DNA of 26,999 nucleotides from CTSoil-075 sp964292325 (lineage in GTDB: Bacteria > Bacillota > Negativicutes > DSM-13327). The DNA lies in assembly GCA_964292325.1 (NCBI GenBank), contig CAXYVG010000051.1, forward strand, positions 1 through 26,999, given 5' to 3'. The translations under genes were made by a program, and so were the position numbers. Under the pieces are notes generated by a model. That model had not been told where the DNA came from and searched no databases. It was given only the letters and a program-made list of their open reading frames with translations. Within the stretch, counting starts at the first letter, position 1. Each line of letters starts with the position of its first letter. Positions 1 to 7,705 of the stretch are shown in pieces.

Positions 1-738
1 GAGGATTATTTTGAATTTGCAGAAGACTATGAGCCAATGAAAGCCTTTTTTGCTGGCGAGCAAAAAACAATTTTTGAAAAGGCTTTAAAACTTATGGGGA
101 TCTATAATGATAGTAAAACTTTTATCGTGGATGAAGTCGTTGAAAGTGTTGTTGCTGACATCAAGGCTATTTTGCAAAAAGATACTCCTTACAAGGAGAT
201 TGCGAGGCTCCCAGAACTACTAGATCTTTTTAACAATGCCTATATGAAAGTATTTGATTCAATGGAAGCACCTGTTCTTGCAGCCATTGACGATGCCCAT
301 AGTCGTGTATTTGAAGTATTAAGCACAAAAGAATATAAAGAACAGTTTTCTGCCCGCTTCCGTAAACTCTTTGAGGAAATTTATGACAAAGTTAAGTCTT
401 GTAATAACGTAGCTACGTTGCAGAATGTCAAAGTGGAAGCCGATGCCTTGAAAGTTCGATTATTGAATGAGATTTCTAGGAAAGATGAAGAGCTGGCTAT
501 GGCAAAAGTGAAAGCTTTTGCCGAAAAGCCTGCTGATTATAGTAGTGCAGATACAAAACCAGTTACTCCTCCACAGACCAAAATCAAGAAGCGTAAGAAT
601 ATCAGCATCAAGACTGTCAACGTGGCGAACTCTTGGCAGATTGAATCGGTGCAGGATGTGGACAAATATATGGCAGTGCTTCGAGCGCAAATTATCAAGG
701 AATTGGATGAGGATACGGTTATTAGTATTGAGTTTTAG
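1..738 (+). CDS. brxC: BREX protein BrxC, C-terminal part only
   Basis: The reading frame is already open at base 1 (EDYFEFAEDYEPMKAF), so the start and the ATPase core lie outside the window. About 245 codons remain of a family usually near 1,200 residues. BrxC is the large P-loop ATPase of BREX, needed both for host methylation and for blocking phage DNA replication. The visible part is helical and charged, with an alpha-helical segment around window residues 105-185 and a short terminal domain after a Pro/Lys-rich linker (TPPQTKIKKRK). Assignment rests mainly on context: it lies directly upstream of pglX, pglZ and brxL in the expected type 1 order, and the tail looks like BrxC tails. The internal ATG at 37 is not a start. 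A run of eight G residues begins at the last base of the TAG stop (738-745); length changes there would not alter the protein. Confidence 0.82.
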   Translation, partial: EDYFEFAEDYEPMKAFFAGEQKTIFEKALKLMGIYNDSKTFIVDEVVESVVADIKAILQKDTPYKEIARLPELLDLFNNAYMKVFDSMEAPVLAAIDDAHSRVFEVLSTKEYKEQFSARFRKLFEEIYDKVKSCNNVATLQNVKVEADALKVRLLNEISRKDEELAMAKVKAFAEKPADYSSADTKPVTPPQTKIKKRKNISIKTVNVANSWQIESVQDVDKYMAVLRAQIIKELDEDTVISIEF

Positions 739-792
739 GGGGGGGAGCAGATGGCTTTCCGCACTGATTAGTGATTGTCTTAACAAATAATT

Positions 793-836
793 TTAGACAA
801 TCATTAGACAATAGTTAGTCAATTGTAAGACAGTCA
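793..836 (+). repeat. Four tandem 11-bp repeats upstream of the AlbA_2 gene
   Basis: The units are TTAGACAATCA (793-803), TTAGACAATAG (804-814), TTAGTCAATTG (815-825) and TAAGACAGTCA (826-836). They follow one another with no gap and end at the Shine-Dalgarno sequence of the next gene (AGGAGGAGA, 836-844). An inverted copy, GATTGTCT at 773-780, pairs with AGACAATC at 795-802. The 11-bp period is close to one helical turn, so the array would present the same motif on one face of the DNA, as operators do. The adjacent gene encodes a protein with a winged-helix-like C-terminus and is the obvious candidate to bind it. That is an inference. Confidence 0.75.
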
Positions 837-849
837 GGAGGAGAGAAGC

Positions 850-2289
850 ATGATAATCGAAGAAATACTAAGAAGTGAAGGCAAAAATGTGGAATTTAAA
901 CGCGAGTTGCCGAGGCAAAGTGAAAGGTATATTAAGTCTGTAGTGGCTTTTGCAAATACAGCAGGCGGAAAGATTATCATTGGGATAGAAGATCAAACAC
1001 GGGACGTTATTGGCGTTGATGAATCTTCTGTATTTGATATCATGGATGCCATTGCCAATGCGGTATCAGATATGTGTACTCCCCAGATTGTGCCAGATGT
1101 TTCATTTCAGACTGTGGATCATAAGTGTATTGTCGTCATTGATATTTATCCTGGTTCCAATCGCCCATATTATATCAAGTCCCTTGGCAAGGAAGACGGT
1201 ACTTATCTTCGCGTTGCTGGTACGACCAGAAAGGCAGATGCCACGAAGATAAAAGAACTGGAAATGCAAGGGACTAATCTGTCTTATGATGAAATGGTTT
1301 GCATTGGTTATGAAGTAACACAAGAAGCCATTGCAAAGCTGTGCGCAGATATCAAGAAGTATATGTTAACCTATGCAGATACGGATGAAATGAAAAAAGC
1401 GGTGAAAGACGTTACCCCAATCAATCTGGAAAACTGGGGTGTCTTACAACGTGTAGAAGGGAAAGCACTGGCCACGAATGCTTTTGTACTACTGACAAGT
1501 GACAAGTTCCGTTTTGCGAAGATTCAATGTGCTAGGTTCAAGGGGACGGAACGGGTGATATTTATTGATAAAAGGGAATTTACAGGGGCGTTATATGAAC
1601 AAATTGAAGAAGCCTATCAGTTTGTGTTAAAACATATCAATCTTGGCGCTGAGATTAACGGTTTGATTCGGAAAGATATTTATGAACTGCCGATTGGTAG
1701 CATACGAGAAAGCATTGTGAATGCGGTTACGCATAGAAATTATATGGAAAATTCATGTATTCAGGTGGCAGTCTATGACGATCGAGTGGAAGTTACTTCG
1801 CCGGGAATGTTATACGGAGATTTAGATATTGAATCTATTAAACAGGGAAAATCCAAAATTAGGAATAAAGGTATTGCTGAAATTTTCAATCGTATGGGGA
1901 TTATTGAAGAATGGGGAACTGGCATCAGCAGGATTATATCTGGATGTCAGGATTATAATTTACCAGTACCTGAATTTATTGAGATCGGGGACAGTTTTAG
2001 GGTGAATATTTTCAGAAAAACCGCCCATAAAACCGCCCATAAAAACACCTCTAAAATCACCCTTAAAACCGCCGACCAAATTACTTCTAAACAAGACATA
2101 ACAAAACTGACAGATATACAGAAAAAAATGCTATCTCTAATACAATTCGATGATAAAATATCAAGAGAAAAAATGGTGGATAATTTAGGGTTGACCGAGT
2201 ATAAAATCAAGAGAGAAATAAAGACATTAAAAGATGCTGGAATTCTTGAGCGCGAAGGTGGCAGTAAGGGCAGGTGGATTATAAAATGA
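850..2289 (+). CDS. AlbA_2 / HATPase-fold / winged-helix protein, BREX accessory
   Basis: The N-terminus has the AlbA_2 (Schlafen-type) pattern: VEFKRE followed by VAFANTAGGKIIIGIED (about residues 13-48). The middle carries a GHKL-like ATPase region of the kind found in RecG-like AlbA_2 proteins: IRESIVNAVTHRNY (Asn near 291), then VEVTSPG and EEWGTGI. A Lys/Thr/His low-complexity linker (about residues 389-415, with KTAH repeated) leads to a winged-helix-like end (ISREKMVDNLGLTEYKIKREI). Such proteins are often annotated as transcriptional regulators or putative DNA-binding proteins; their reaction is mostly unknown. The start is ATG 850, six bases after AGGAGGAGA. The stop overlaps the pglX start as ATGA, so the two are translationally coupled. 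Its place between brxC and pglX suggests a BREX regulator or accessory effector. Family is fairly sure, role is inferred. Confidence 0.8.
   Translation: MIIEEILRSEGKNVEFKRELPRQSERYIKSVVAFANTAGGKIIIGIEDQTRDVIGVDESSVFDIMDAIANAVSDMCTPQIVPDVSFQTVDHKCIVVIDIYPGSNRPYYIKSLGKEDGTYLRVAGTTRKADATKIKELEMQGTNLSYDEMVCIGYEVTQEAIAKLCADIKKYMLTYADTDEMKKAVKDVTPINLENWGVLQRVEGKALATNAFVLLTSDKFRFAKIQCARFKGTERVIFIDKREFTGALYEQIEEAYQFVLKHINLGAEINGLIRKDIYELPIGSIRESIVNAVTHRNYMENSCIQVAVYDDRVEVTSPGMLYGDLDIESIKQGKSKIRNKGIAEIFNRMGIIEEWGTGISRIISGCQDYNLPVPEFIEIGDSFRVNIFRKTAHKTAHKNTSKITLKTADQITSKQDITKLTDIQKKMLSLIQFDDKISREKMVDNLGLTEYKIKREIKTLKDAGILEREGGSKGRWIIK
2017..2040 (+). repeat. 12-bp tandem duplication inside the AlbA_2 gene
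   Basis: AAAACCGCCCAT occurs at 2017-2028 and again at 2029-2040, encoding the repeated KTAH of the linker. Degenerate copies continue downstream (AAAACACC, AAAATCACC, AAAACCGCC). Being a multiple of three, copy-number change would alter linker length without shifting the frame. Confidence 0.85.
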
Positions 2290-5200
2290 ACAAAACAGCC
2301 ATTAAAAACTTTGCGATATGGGCAAGAAACAAGCTGATCGCAGATATCAAATATAAGGCAGGACTGTTAGGCATCACTGACAAGGCAATCAAAAGCCCTT
2401 TGTCCCAGTCTACAAATGATGTGCAGTTCTTTGATATTGGTACCAAGGAGCCGTATTCCATTTCTGGCATTGAGATGGATCAACGGGACAAATTGGCAGC
2501 AGCTATTAATAACAAAGCACAGCAGATTGATTATCAGACTGCCTATCAAGCCGTGATTGAGGAAGTGGCGTACACTTGGTTTAATCGTTTGATTGCTATA
2601 CGTTTTATGGAAGTCAATGACTATCTGCCTTCCCGCATTCGTGTGCTTTCCTCTGAAAGCGTAGGGAAAAATGAGCCTGACTTGGTGACAAATCCTTTTG
2701 ATACTGATCTGGATTTTACCTCTTACGAAAAAGACCGTATCGTGCAGCTGAAAAATGATAATCAGCTAGATGAATTATTCCGTATATTGTTTATAAAGCA
2801 GTGTAATGCACTCAACGTTATTCTACCAAATTTATTTGAAAAAACCTGCGACTATACGGAACTGCTCTTGAATGTGGCTTTCACCGATAAGGACGGTGTT
2901 GTGTATCATCTGGTGAATGATATTAAAGAAAATGATTTTAAAATTAGGACGGAAACCGATGAAGAGGCTATAAAATGTGGTGAATTAGCAGAAGAAGATG
3001 CTCCAAGCGGCCAAGTCGAAATCATCGGTTGGCTGTATCAGTATTACAATACGGAACTGAAGGACGAAACATTTGCTCTATTAAAGAAGAACGTAAAAAT
3101 TACAAAAGAGCGCATTCCAGCGGCTACGCAGCTGTTCACTCCAGATTGGATTGTGCGTTATATGGTGGAAAATAGCCTTGGTCGTTTGTGGTTGGAGGGG
3201 CATCCTAATGATAGTTTGAAATCAGAGTGGAAGTATTATCTGGATGAGGCTGAGCAGGAAGTTGACGTACAGAAACAACTTGATGCCATCCGTGAGGAAT
3301 ACAAGACTATCAAGCCCGAAGATATCAAAGTGATTGACCCCTGCATGGGCAGTGGTCATATTTTGGTATATGCATTTGATGTATTGATGCAGATTTATGA
3401 AAGCTATGGTTACAGTCAGCGTGATGCGGCTAAGAGTATTGTAGAAAATAATATTTATGGTTTGGATATTGATAACCGTGCTTATCAACTTGCCTATTTT
3501 GCCGTGATGATGAAGGCACGGCAGTATAATCGACGTATTTTAAATGGTGAAATAGATTGTCATGTTTATTCTATTCAGGAAAGCAACGGTATTAACAAGG
3601 AACAGTTGCAATATTTCGGCATGGGAATGGATGAAATGGAGCGCAATATCGCTATGCTTCAGATACAGGGGTTGCTGGATACTTTTAACGATGCTAAGGA
3701 ATATGGTTCTATTCTCAATTTAGAGGAATATGATTGGGAATTGCTGAATCAGTTTGTCGGCAATATATCTTTGAGTGGTCAGTTATCCTTTGACGCCATT
3801 GGCATTGAAGATACTCAAAATCAATTGCGTCAGTTAGTGGAATTTGGTGCTGTTATGGTGCAGAAATATGATGCGGTTATGACTAATCCGCCGTATATGG
3901 GCGGTAGAGGTATTACTCCACAGTTATCAAATTTCTTAAAGAAAAATTTTAATTCTTCAAAAAGTGATTTGTTTGCTGTTTTTATTGCGAAGGCTTATGC
4001 TTGGATTAAAGAAAATGGATATATTTCTATGGTGACGCCACAATCATGGATGTTTCTTTCAACCTTTGAAGAACTAAGACATGACATTGTCTCCAAAAGT
4101 TCTCTTATAAATATGTGTCATTTAGGGGCTAAAGCGTTTGAATGTGGATTTGGTACTACTGCTTTTTGTATTCGTGGAAATCAGTGCGATGAATATATTG
4201 CAACATATATAAAATTGGTTGATTATCTTGACGAGTTATTAAAAGAAGGTCAGTTTTCTAATAAATACAATAGATTTTTTAAAAGTATCAAATCATATAA
4301 CTATCTGCCGAATACGATATTTGCATACTGGTGTTCTTCAAAATTAGAAAAGGTTTTTATCGATTGTAATCCATTAGAAGAAATAGTCTCTATGGATTGT
4401 GGCATTAAAACAGGGGACAATGAACAATTTATTAGATTATGGCATGAGGTTTCATTTAAGAAAATTTGTTTGAATGACGCAACTTATGAAACAACACTTA
4501 ATGGAGAGTATAAATGGTTTAAATATAATAAAGGTGGTGGGTTCAGAAAATGGTATGGTGGGTATGAATATGTTATCAATCTTGAGTATGGTGCTCGTGA
4601 TATTAAAAAGAAGATAAGCAAAGAAACATATAGATTGCGAAATAAATCAAATTATTTTTCAGCAGGTTTGCTGTGGCCACTTATTGGCGATAAAAGTTTC
4701 AGTGCTCGCCTTTTGCCCCAAAATGTTCTAACGGATGTTGCTTCAAATGTAATATATATGGAACAGGTTGATTATTATTTACTAGGTTACTTAAATTCCT
4801 CTATCTATAATGAAATGCTAAATATGGTTAATCCTACTGTAAATTATCCGATTGACAGCATTGGACAAGTTCCCTATGTAGATATTGAAGAAAAAGACTC
4901 CATCGAAAAAATAGCTAAGGAAAATACAGAATTTGCATTGCTGGATTGGAATGATTTTGAAACAAGTTGGGACTTTGTTAACCATCCTTTCATTAACCTT
5001 GCATCGAAGTCCGAAACAAACATAATGTCAGTTATATCTACCAATTTGAAAAGAATACAAATAGAGAGGATTACAAAAGTAACTAAAAATGAGAAAATGA
5101 TTAACAGTATATTTAGCGCTTCCTTAAAAATGGAATATCCTGAGATTGATTCTACTCTGGAAAATAACATTATGCTACATGAAGTGGATTTAGGACGTGA

Positions 5201-5927
5201 TATCCGCAGCTTTGTTTCCTATGCGGTTGGCTGTATGTTTGGTCGATATTCTCTTGATATTGATGGTCTTACTTATGCTGGTGGTGCGTGGGATGACAGT
5301 AAATACAGCACCTTCATCCCGAATAAGGATAATATTTTACTTATCACTGATGAAGAATACTCTGATGACGATATTGTTGGGCTGTTTGTTACCTTTGTCA
5401 AAACGGTTTATGGTACAGAAACATTGGAAAAAAATCTTGATTTTATCGCTAAAGCCTTAGGAAACAAAGGAGATACTTCCCGTGAGATTATCCGCAACTA
5501 TTTTGTGAAAGACTTCTTCAAAAATCACTGCAAGATTTATCAGAAACGCCCAATTTACTGGCTCTTTGACAGTGGCAAGGCTGACGGATTCAAGGCACTG
5601 ATCTATATGCATCGTTATGATGAAAACACCATCGGCAACCTGCGTATTGACTATCTGCATAAAATGCAGCGTGTCTATGACAGCGAGATCGTCCGTATGC
5701 AAGACACCATCAATAATAGTACCAATGCGCGCGAGGTGGCTACTGCTGAAAAGCGTAAGGAAAAACTGATCAAGCAACTAAAAGAAACCAAGGACTACGA
5801 CGAAAAAATTGCCCATCTGGCACTGGCTCGTACTGTGATTGATTTGGATGATGGCGTTAAGGTCAATTATGAAAAAGTGCAAACTGGAACGGATGGCAAG
5901 AAGCTGGAAGTACTAGCAAAGATTTAG
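2286..5927 (+). CDS. pglX: BREX-1 adenine-specific DNA methyltransferase PglX (BrxX)
   Basis: PglX is the BREX methyltransferase that marks host DNA at N6-adenine and is required for phage exclusion. The sequence has the AdoMet-binding motif I DPCMGSGH at residues 351-358 and the catalytic motif IV NPPY at 534-537. The start MNKTAIKNFAIWARNKLI is typical of the family, and 1,213 residues is normal. ATG 2286 is chosen over the upstream GTG at 2274 because it overlaps the preceding stop (ATGA), follows AGGTGG, and gives the family N-terminus. The region after motif IV (about 3.9-5.2 kb, residues ~545-960) is visibly richer in A+T than the flanks: 16 G+C in bases 4201-4260 against 27 in 5581-5640. 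This fits an exchanged target-recognition region. The C-terminal ~90 residues are charged and helical (SEIVRMQDTINNSTNAREV). Confidence 0.97.
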   Translation: MNKTAIKNFAIWARNKLIADIKYKAGLLGITDKAIKSPLSQSTNDVQFFDIGTKEPYSISGIEMDQRDKLAAAINNKAQQIDYQTAYQAVIEEVAYTWFNRLIAIRFMEVNDYLPSRIRVLSSESVGKNEPDLVTNPFDTDLDFTSYEKDRIVQLKNDNQLDELFRILFIKQCNALNVILPNLFEKTCDYTELLLNVAFTDKDGVVYHLVNDIKENDFKIRTETDEEAIKCGELAEEDAPSGQVEIIGWLYQYYNTELKDETFALLKKNVKITKERIPAATQLFTPDWIVRYMVENSLGRLWLEGHPNDSLKSEWKYYLDEAEQEVDVQKQLDAIREEYKTIKPEDIKVIDPCMGSGHILVYAFDVLMQIYESYGYSQRDAAKSIVENNIYGLDIDNRAYQLAYFAVMMKARQYNRRILNGEIDCHVYSIQESNGINKEQLQYFGMGMDEMERNIAMLQIQGLLDTFNDAKEYGSILNLEEYDWELLNQFVGNISLSGQLSFDAIGIEDTQNQLRQLVEFGAVMVQKYDAVMTNPPYMGGRGITPQLSNFLKKNFNSSKSDLFAVFIAKAYAWIKENGYISMVTPQSWMFLSTFEELRHDIVSKSSLINMCHLGAKAFECGFGTTAFCIRGNQCDEYIATYIKLVDYLDELLKEGQFSNKYNRFFKSIKSYNYLPNTIFAYWCSSKLEKVFIDCNPLEEIVSMDCGIKTGDNEQFIRLWHEVSFKKICLNDATYETTLNGEYKWFKYNKGGGFRKWYGGYEYVINLEYGARDIKKKISKETYRLRNKSNYFSAGLLWPLIGDKSFSARLLPQNVLTDVASNVIYMEQVDYYLLGYLNSSIYNEMLNMVNPTVNYPIDSIGQVPYVDIEEKDSIEKIAKENTEFALLDWNDFETSWDFVNHPFINLASKSETNIMSVISTNLKRIQIERITKVTKNEKMINSIFSASLKMEYPEIDSTLENNIMLHEVDLGRDIRSFVSYAVGCMFGRYSLDIDGLTYAGGAWDDSKYSTFIPNKDNILLITDEEYSDDDIVGLFVTFVKTVYGTETLEKNLDFIAKALGNKGDTSREIIRNYFVKDFFKNHCKIYQKRPIYWLFDSGKADGFKALIYMHRYDENTIGNLRIDYLHKMQRVYDSEIVRMQDTINNSTNAREVATAEKRKEKLIKQLKETKDYDEKIAHLALARTVIDLDDGVKVNYEKVQTGTDGKKLEVLAKI

Positions 5928-5974
5928 GGCAGAAACAAAAGACATTTTATCTTTCAATCGAAGAAATAAAAAAG

Positions 5975-6061
5975 AAGCTAACCTCAGGAGCAAAGGAATT
6001 CTAAGCACTACGTGCCTACTCCCATTCGGGAACCCAGCTTTTATCCATCGCAGGTTAACTT
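5975..6061. other. Intergenic element bounded by a 10-bp imperfect inverted repeat
   Basis: Between pglX and the ATPase gene there are 248 bases without a gene. Within them, AAGCTAACCT (5975-5984) pairs with AGGTTAACTT (6052-6061) at nine of ten positions. Inside sit two small hairpins, GCAC-TAC-GTGC (6005-6015) and CCC-ATTC-GGG (6021-6030). The whole could fold as a closed stem carrying two arms, so a small RNA, a structured leader or a small insertion are all possible. It matches no RNA family I recognise. The segment 6062-6175 is very A+T-rich and presumably holds a promoter for the ATPase pair, but I see no convincing -35/-10 pair. Confidence 0.4.
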
Positions 6062-6175
6062 ATTAATTATATTATGCCATATTCATAAAATTTATACAAT
6101 CTGATAAAAAATTCAACATTTTGGTGATAATATAGTAAATAATTTGAACAATATGCTAAGAATGAGGTGAAGTAA

Positions 6176-7204
6176 ATGGCAATAACGAAAATCCAGCTCA
6201 GTAATTTTACGGTTTTCGAAGAAGAAACGATTGATTTTTGTGAAGGTATCAATATTTTCATTGGTGAGAATGGTACGGGGAAAACACACATAATGAAAGT
6301 GATTTATTCGGCATGCCAAGCAGTAGATACTAAGGTGTCCTTTTCGCATAAAATAGTCAGAACCTTTAGACCTGATGAATTTCGTATTAGCAGACTTATC
6401 AATCGGCGGCAGGGATCATCAACGGCTGAGGTAAAAATTTTTGCAAGTACAGATCATAAAAGTAAAAGTATAGCTACGAATTTTCATACTAGGACAGTTA
6501 AATGGGAAGCTGAAGTAAAAAATGAAACCAGTTGGGAAAGTAAATTAAATGAACTGAAGAGCACGTTTATCCCAGCTAAAGAGATTTTATCCAATGCATA
6601 TAATATTATTTCAGCTAATGAAAAAAACAATGTTGAGTTTGACGACACTTATATTGACATCATACATTCGGCTAAAGTTGATATATCTGTTGGTAGGGAT
6701 GCGCAAAGTAAAAAAAGTCAACTTAATCGTCTAGAAAAAATAATTGAAGGAAAAGTATTCTTTGATGCTAAAAAAGATAAATTTTATTTGAAACATGGAC
6801 ACTCAAAAGTGGAGTTTAATTTAGTTGCAGAAGGTATTCGTAAAATTGCATTGCTTTGGCAATTGATGAAAAATGGAACGTTAGAAAAGGGTGCGGTGTT
6901 ATTCTGGGATGAGCCAGAGGCGAATATTAATCCGCGCTATATTCCGCTAATTGTGGATATGTTATTAGAGTTACAGGAAACAGGAGTTCAAATCTTTATT
7001 TCAACACATGATTATATTCTAGCAAAATACTTTGATCTCAAAACAAAAGAAAAACAAGCCATTAGGTTCCATTCTTTATTTAAGACGGATCATGGTGTTA
7101 AGTGTGAAAGTAATGAAATGTTCAAGGATTTGAGCAATAATACTATCAGGGATGTGTTTATTCAACTCTATGAGGATGAAATCGAAAGGGTTATGAAGGG
7201 ATGA
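6176..7204 (+). CDS. AAA_15/AAA_21-type (SMC/ABC-like) ATPase
   Basis: A 342-residue P-loop ATPase of the ABC/SMC-like group often called AAA_15 or OLD-like. The Walker A motif is GENGTGKT at residues 30-37. Then follow a signature-like stretch (LVAEGIRKIALLWQLM), Walker B VLFWDEPE (D245, E246) and the switch histidine in ISTHDY (H278). The insert between Walker A and the signature is short, with no long coiled coil, so this is a compact member. No nuclease domain is fused to it. The start ATG 6176 has GAGGTGA just upstream. Its TGA overlaps the next ATG (ATGA), so the two proteins are made together. Similar stand-alone ATPases act as sensor or switch with a separate toxic partner in PARIS, Septu and related systems. 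The partner here does not look like theirs, so I do not name a system. Confidence 0.88.
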   Translation: MAITKIQLSNFTVFEEETIDFCEGINIFIGENGTGKTHIMKVIYSACQAVDTKVSFSHKIVRTFRPDEFRISRLINRRQGSSTAEVKIFASTDHKSKSIATNFHTRTVKWEAEVKNETSWESKLNELKSTFIPAKEILSNAYNIISANEKNNVEFDDTYIDIIHSAKVDISVGRDAQSKKSQLNRLEKIIEGKVFFDAKKDKFYLKHGHSKVEFNLVAEGIRKIALLWQLMKNGTLEKGAVLFWDEPEANINPRYIPLIVDMLLELQETGVQIFISTHDYILAKYFDLKTKEKQAIRFHSLFKTDHGVKCESNEMFKDLSNNTIRDVFIQLYEDEIERVMKG

Positions 7205-7704
7205 AAAACATAATAGAATCAGGCATGGTATTTGAATTTGAAGATGATCAAATTTTTCAAATCGAAGGGTCTGATTTACATCGTAGTATAGGAGACGGAA
7301 TTAAGACGGTAGAATTCATAACTTGTTTAAAAGAGAACCAACTTGATTTTGTTGAAGCAAAATCAAGTTCTCCAAGACCAGCCAAAGGTAATCAAGAACG
7401 GTTTAAAGAGTTCATAGATGAAATATCCGATAAGTTTATGCACTCCTTTCAATTATATTTGTCAGCATTTTTGGGAAGGCATGGGACTCATGGTATAACA
7501 GGAAATATTATGGTTGTTGATCATAGTAAAGCAAAGTATACGTTCATCCTGATTGTTAAAGGTCATGAAATCGAATGGTTAACGCCACTTAAAGATGCTC
7601 TAGAGAAAAAGATTTTAGCCCATCGAAGAATATGGAAAAGTGAAGTGGTACTGATGAATGAAACAATAGCAAAAAAATATAAAATAGTTAAAGAGTGTTG
7701 CTAA
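7201..7704 (+). CDS. Small partner protein with a PD-(D/E)xK-like ExK motif
   Basis: I do not recognise this 167-residue protein as a named family. It is coupled to the ATPase by a 4-bp ATGA overlap, and its stop lies one base before pglZ. A strand-like run ends in LDFVEAKSSSPRP, with E52-A-K54 preceded by an acidic VEF (E38). This resembles the D/E...ExK core of restriction-endonuclease-fold enzymes. A helical segment follows (about residues 66-92, SDKFMHSFQLYLSAFL), then a strand-rich part (ITGNIMVVDH, YTFILIVKG). It lacks a clear HNH or TOPRIM signature. My inference is that it is the effector, perhaps a nuclease, governed by the upstream ATPase. The motif is short and could be chance, so treat the nuclease idea as a hypothesis. 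Confidence 0.75.
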   Translation: MKNIIESGMVFEFEDDQIFQIEGSDLHRSIGDGIKTVEFITCLKENQLDFVEAKSSSPRPAKGNQERFKEFIDEISDKFMHSFQLYLSAFLGRHGTHGITGNIMVVDHSKAKYTFILIVKGHEIEWLTPLKDALEKKILAHRRIWKSEVVLMNETIAKKYKIVKECC

Positions 7705-7705
7705 A

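Noticed and set aside
793..836. CRISPR-like array
   Set aside because: The units are 11 bp and adjoin without spacers. No array of longer repeats with spacers was seen anywhere in the window.
2274..2285. GTG 2274 as the pglX start
   Set aside because: ATG 2286 overlaps the previous stop, has AGGTGG in front, and gives the usual family N-terminus.
6176..7704. Naming the ATPase pair as PARIS, Septu or Gabija
   Set aside because: The partner lacks a TOPRIM/DUF4435, HNH or UvrD-helicase signature and is too small. Only the general sensor/effector layout agrees.
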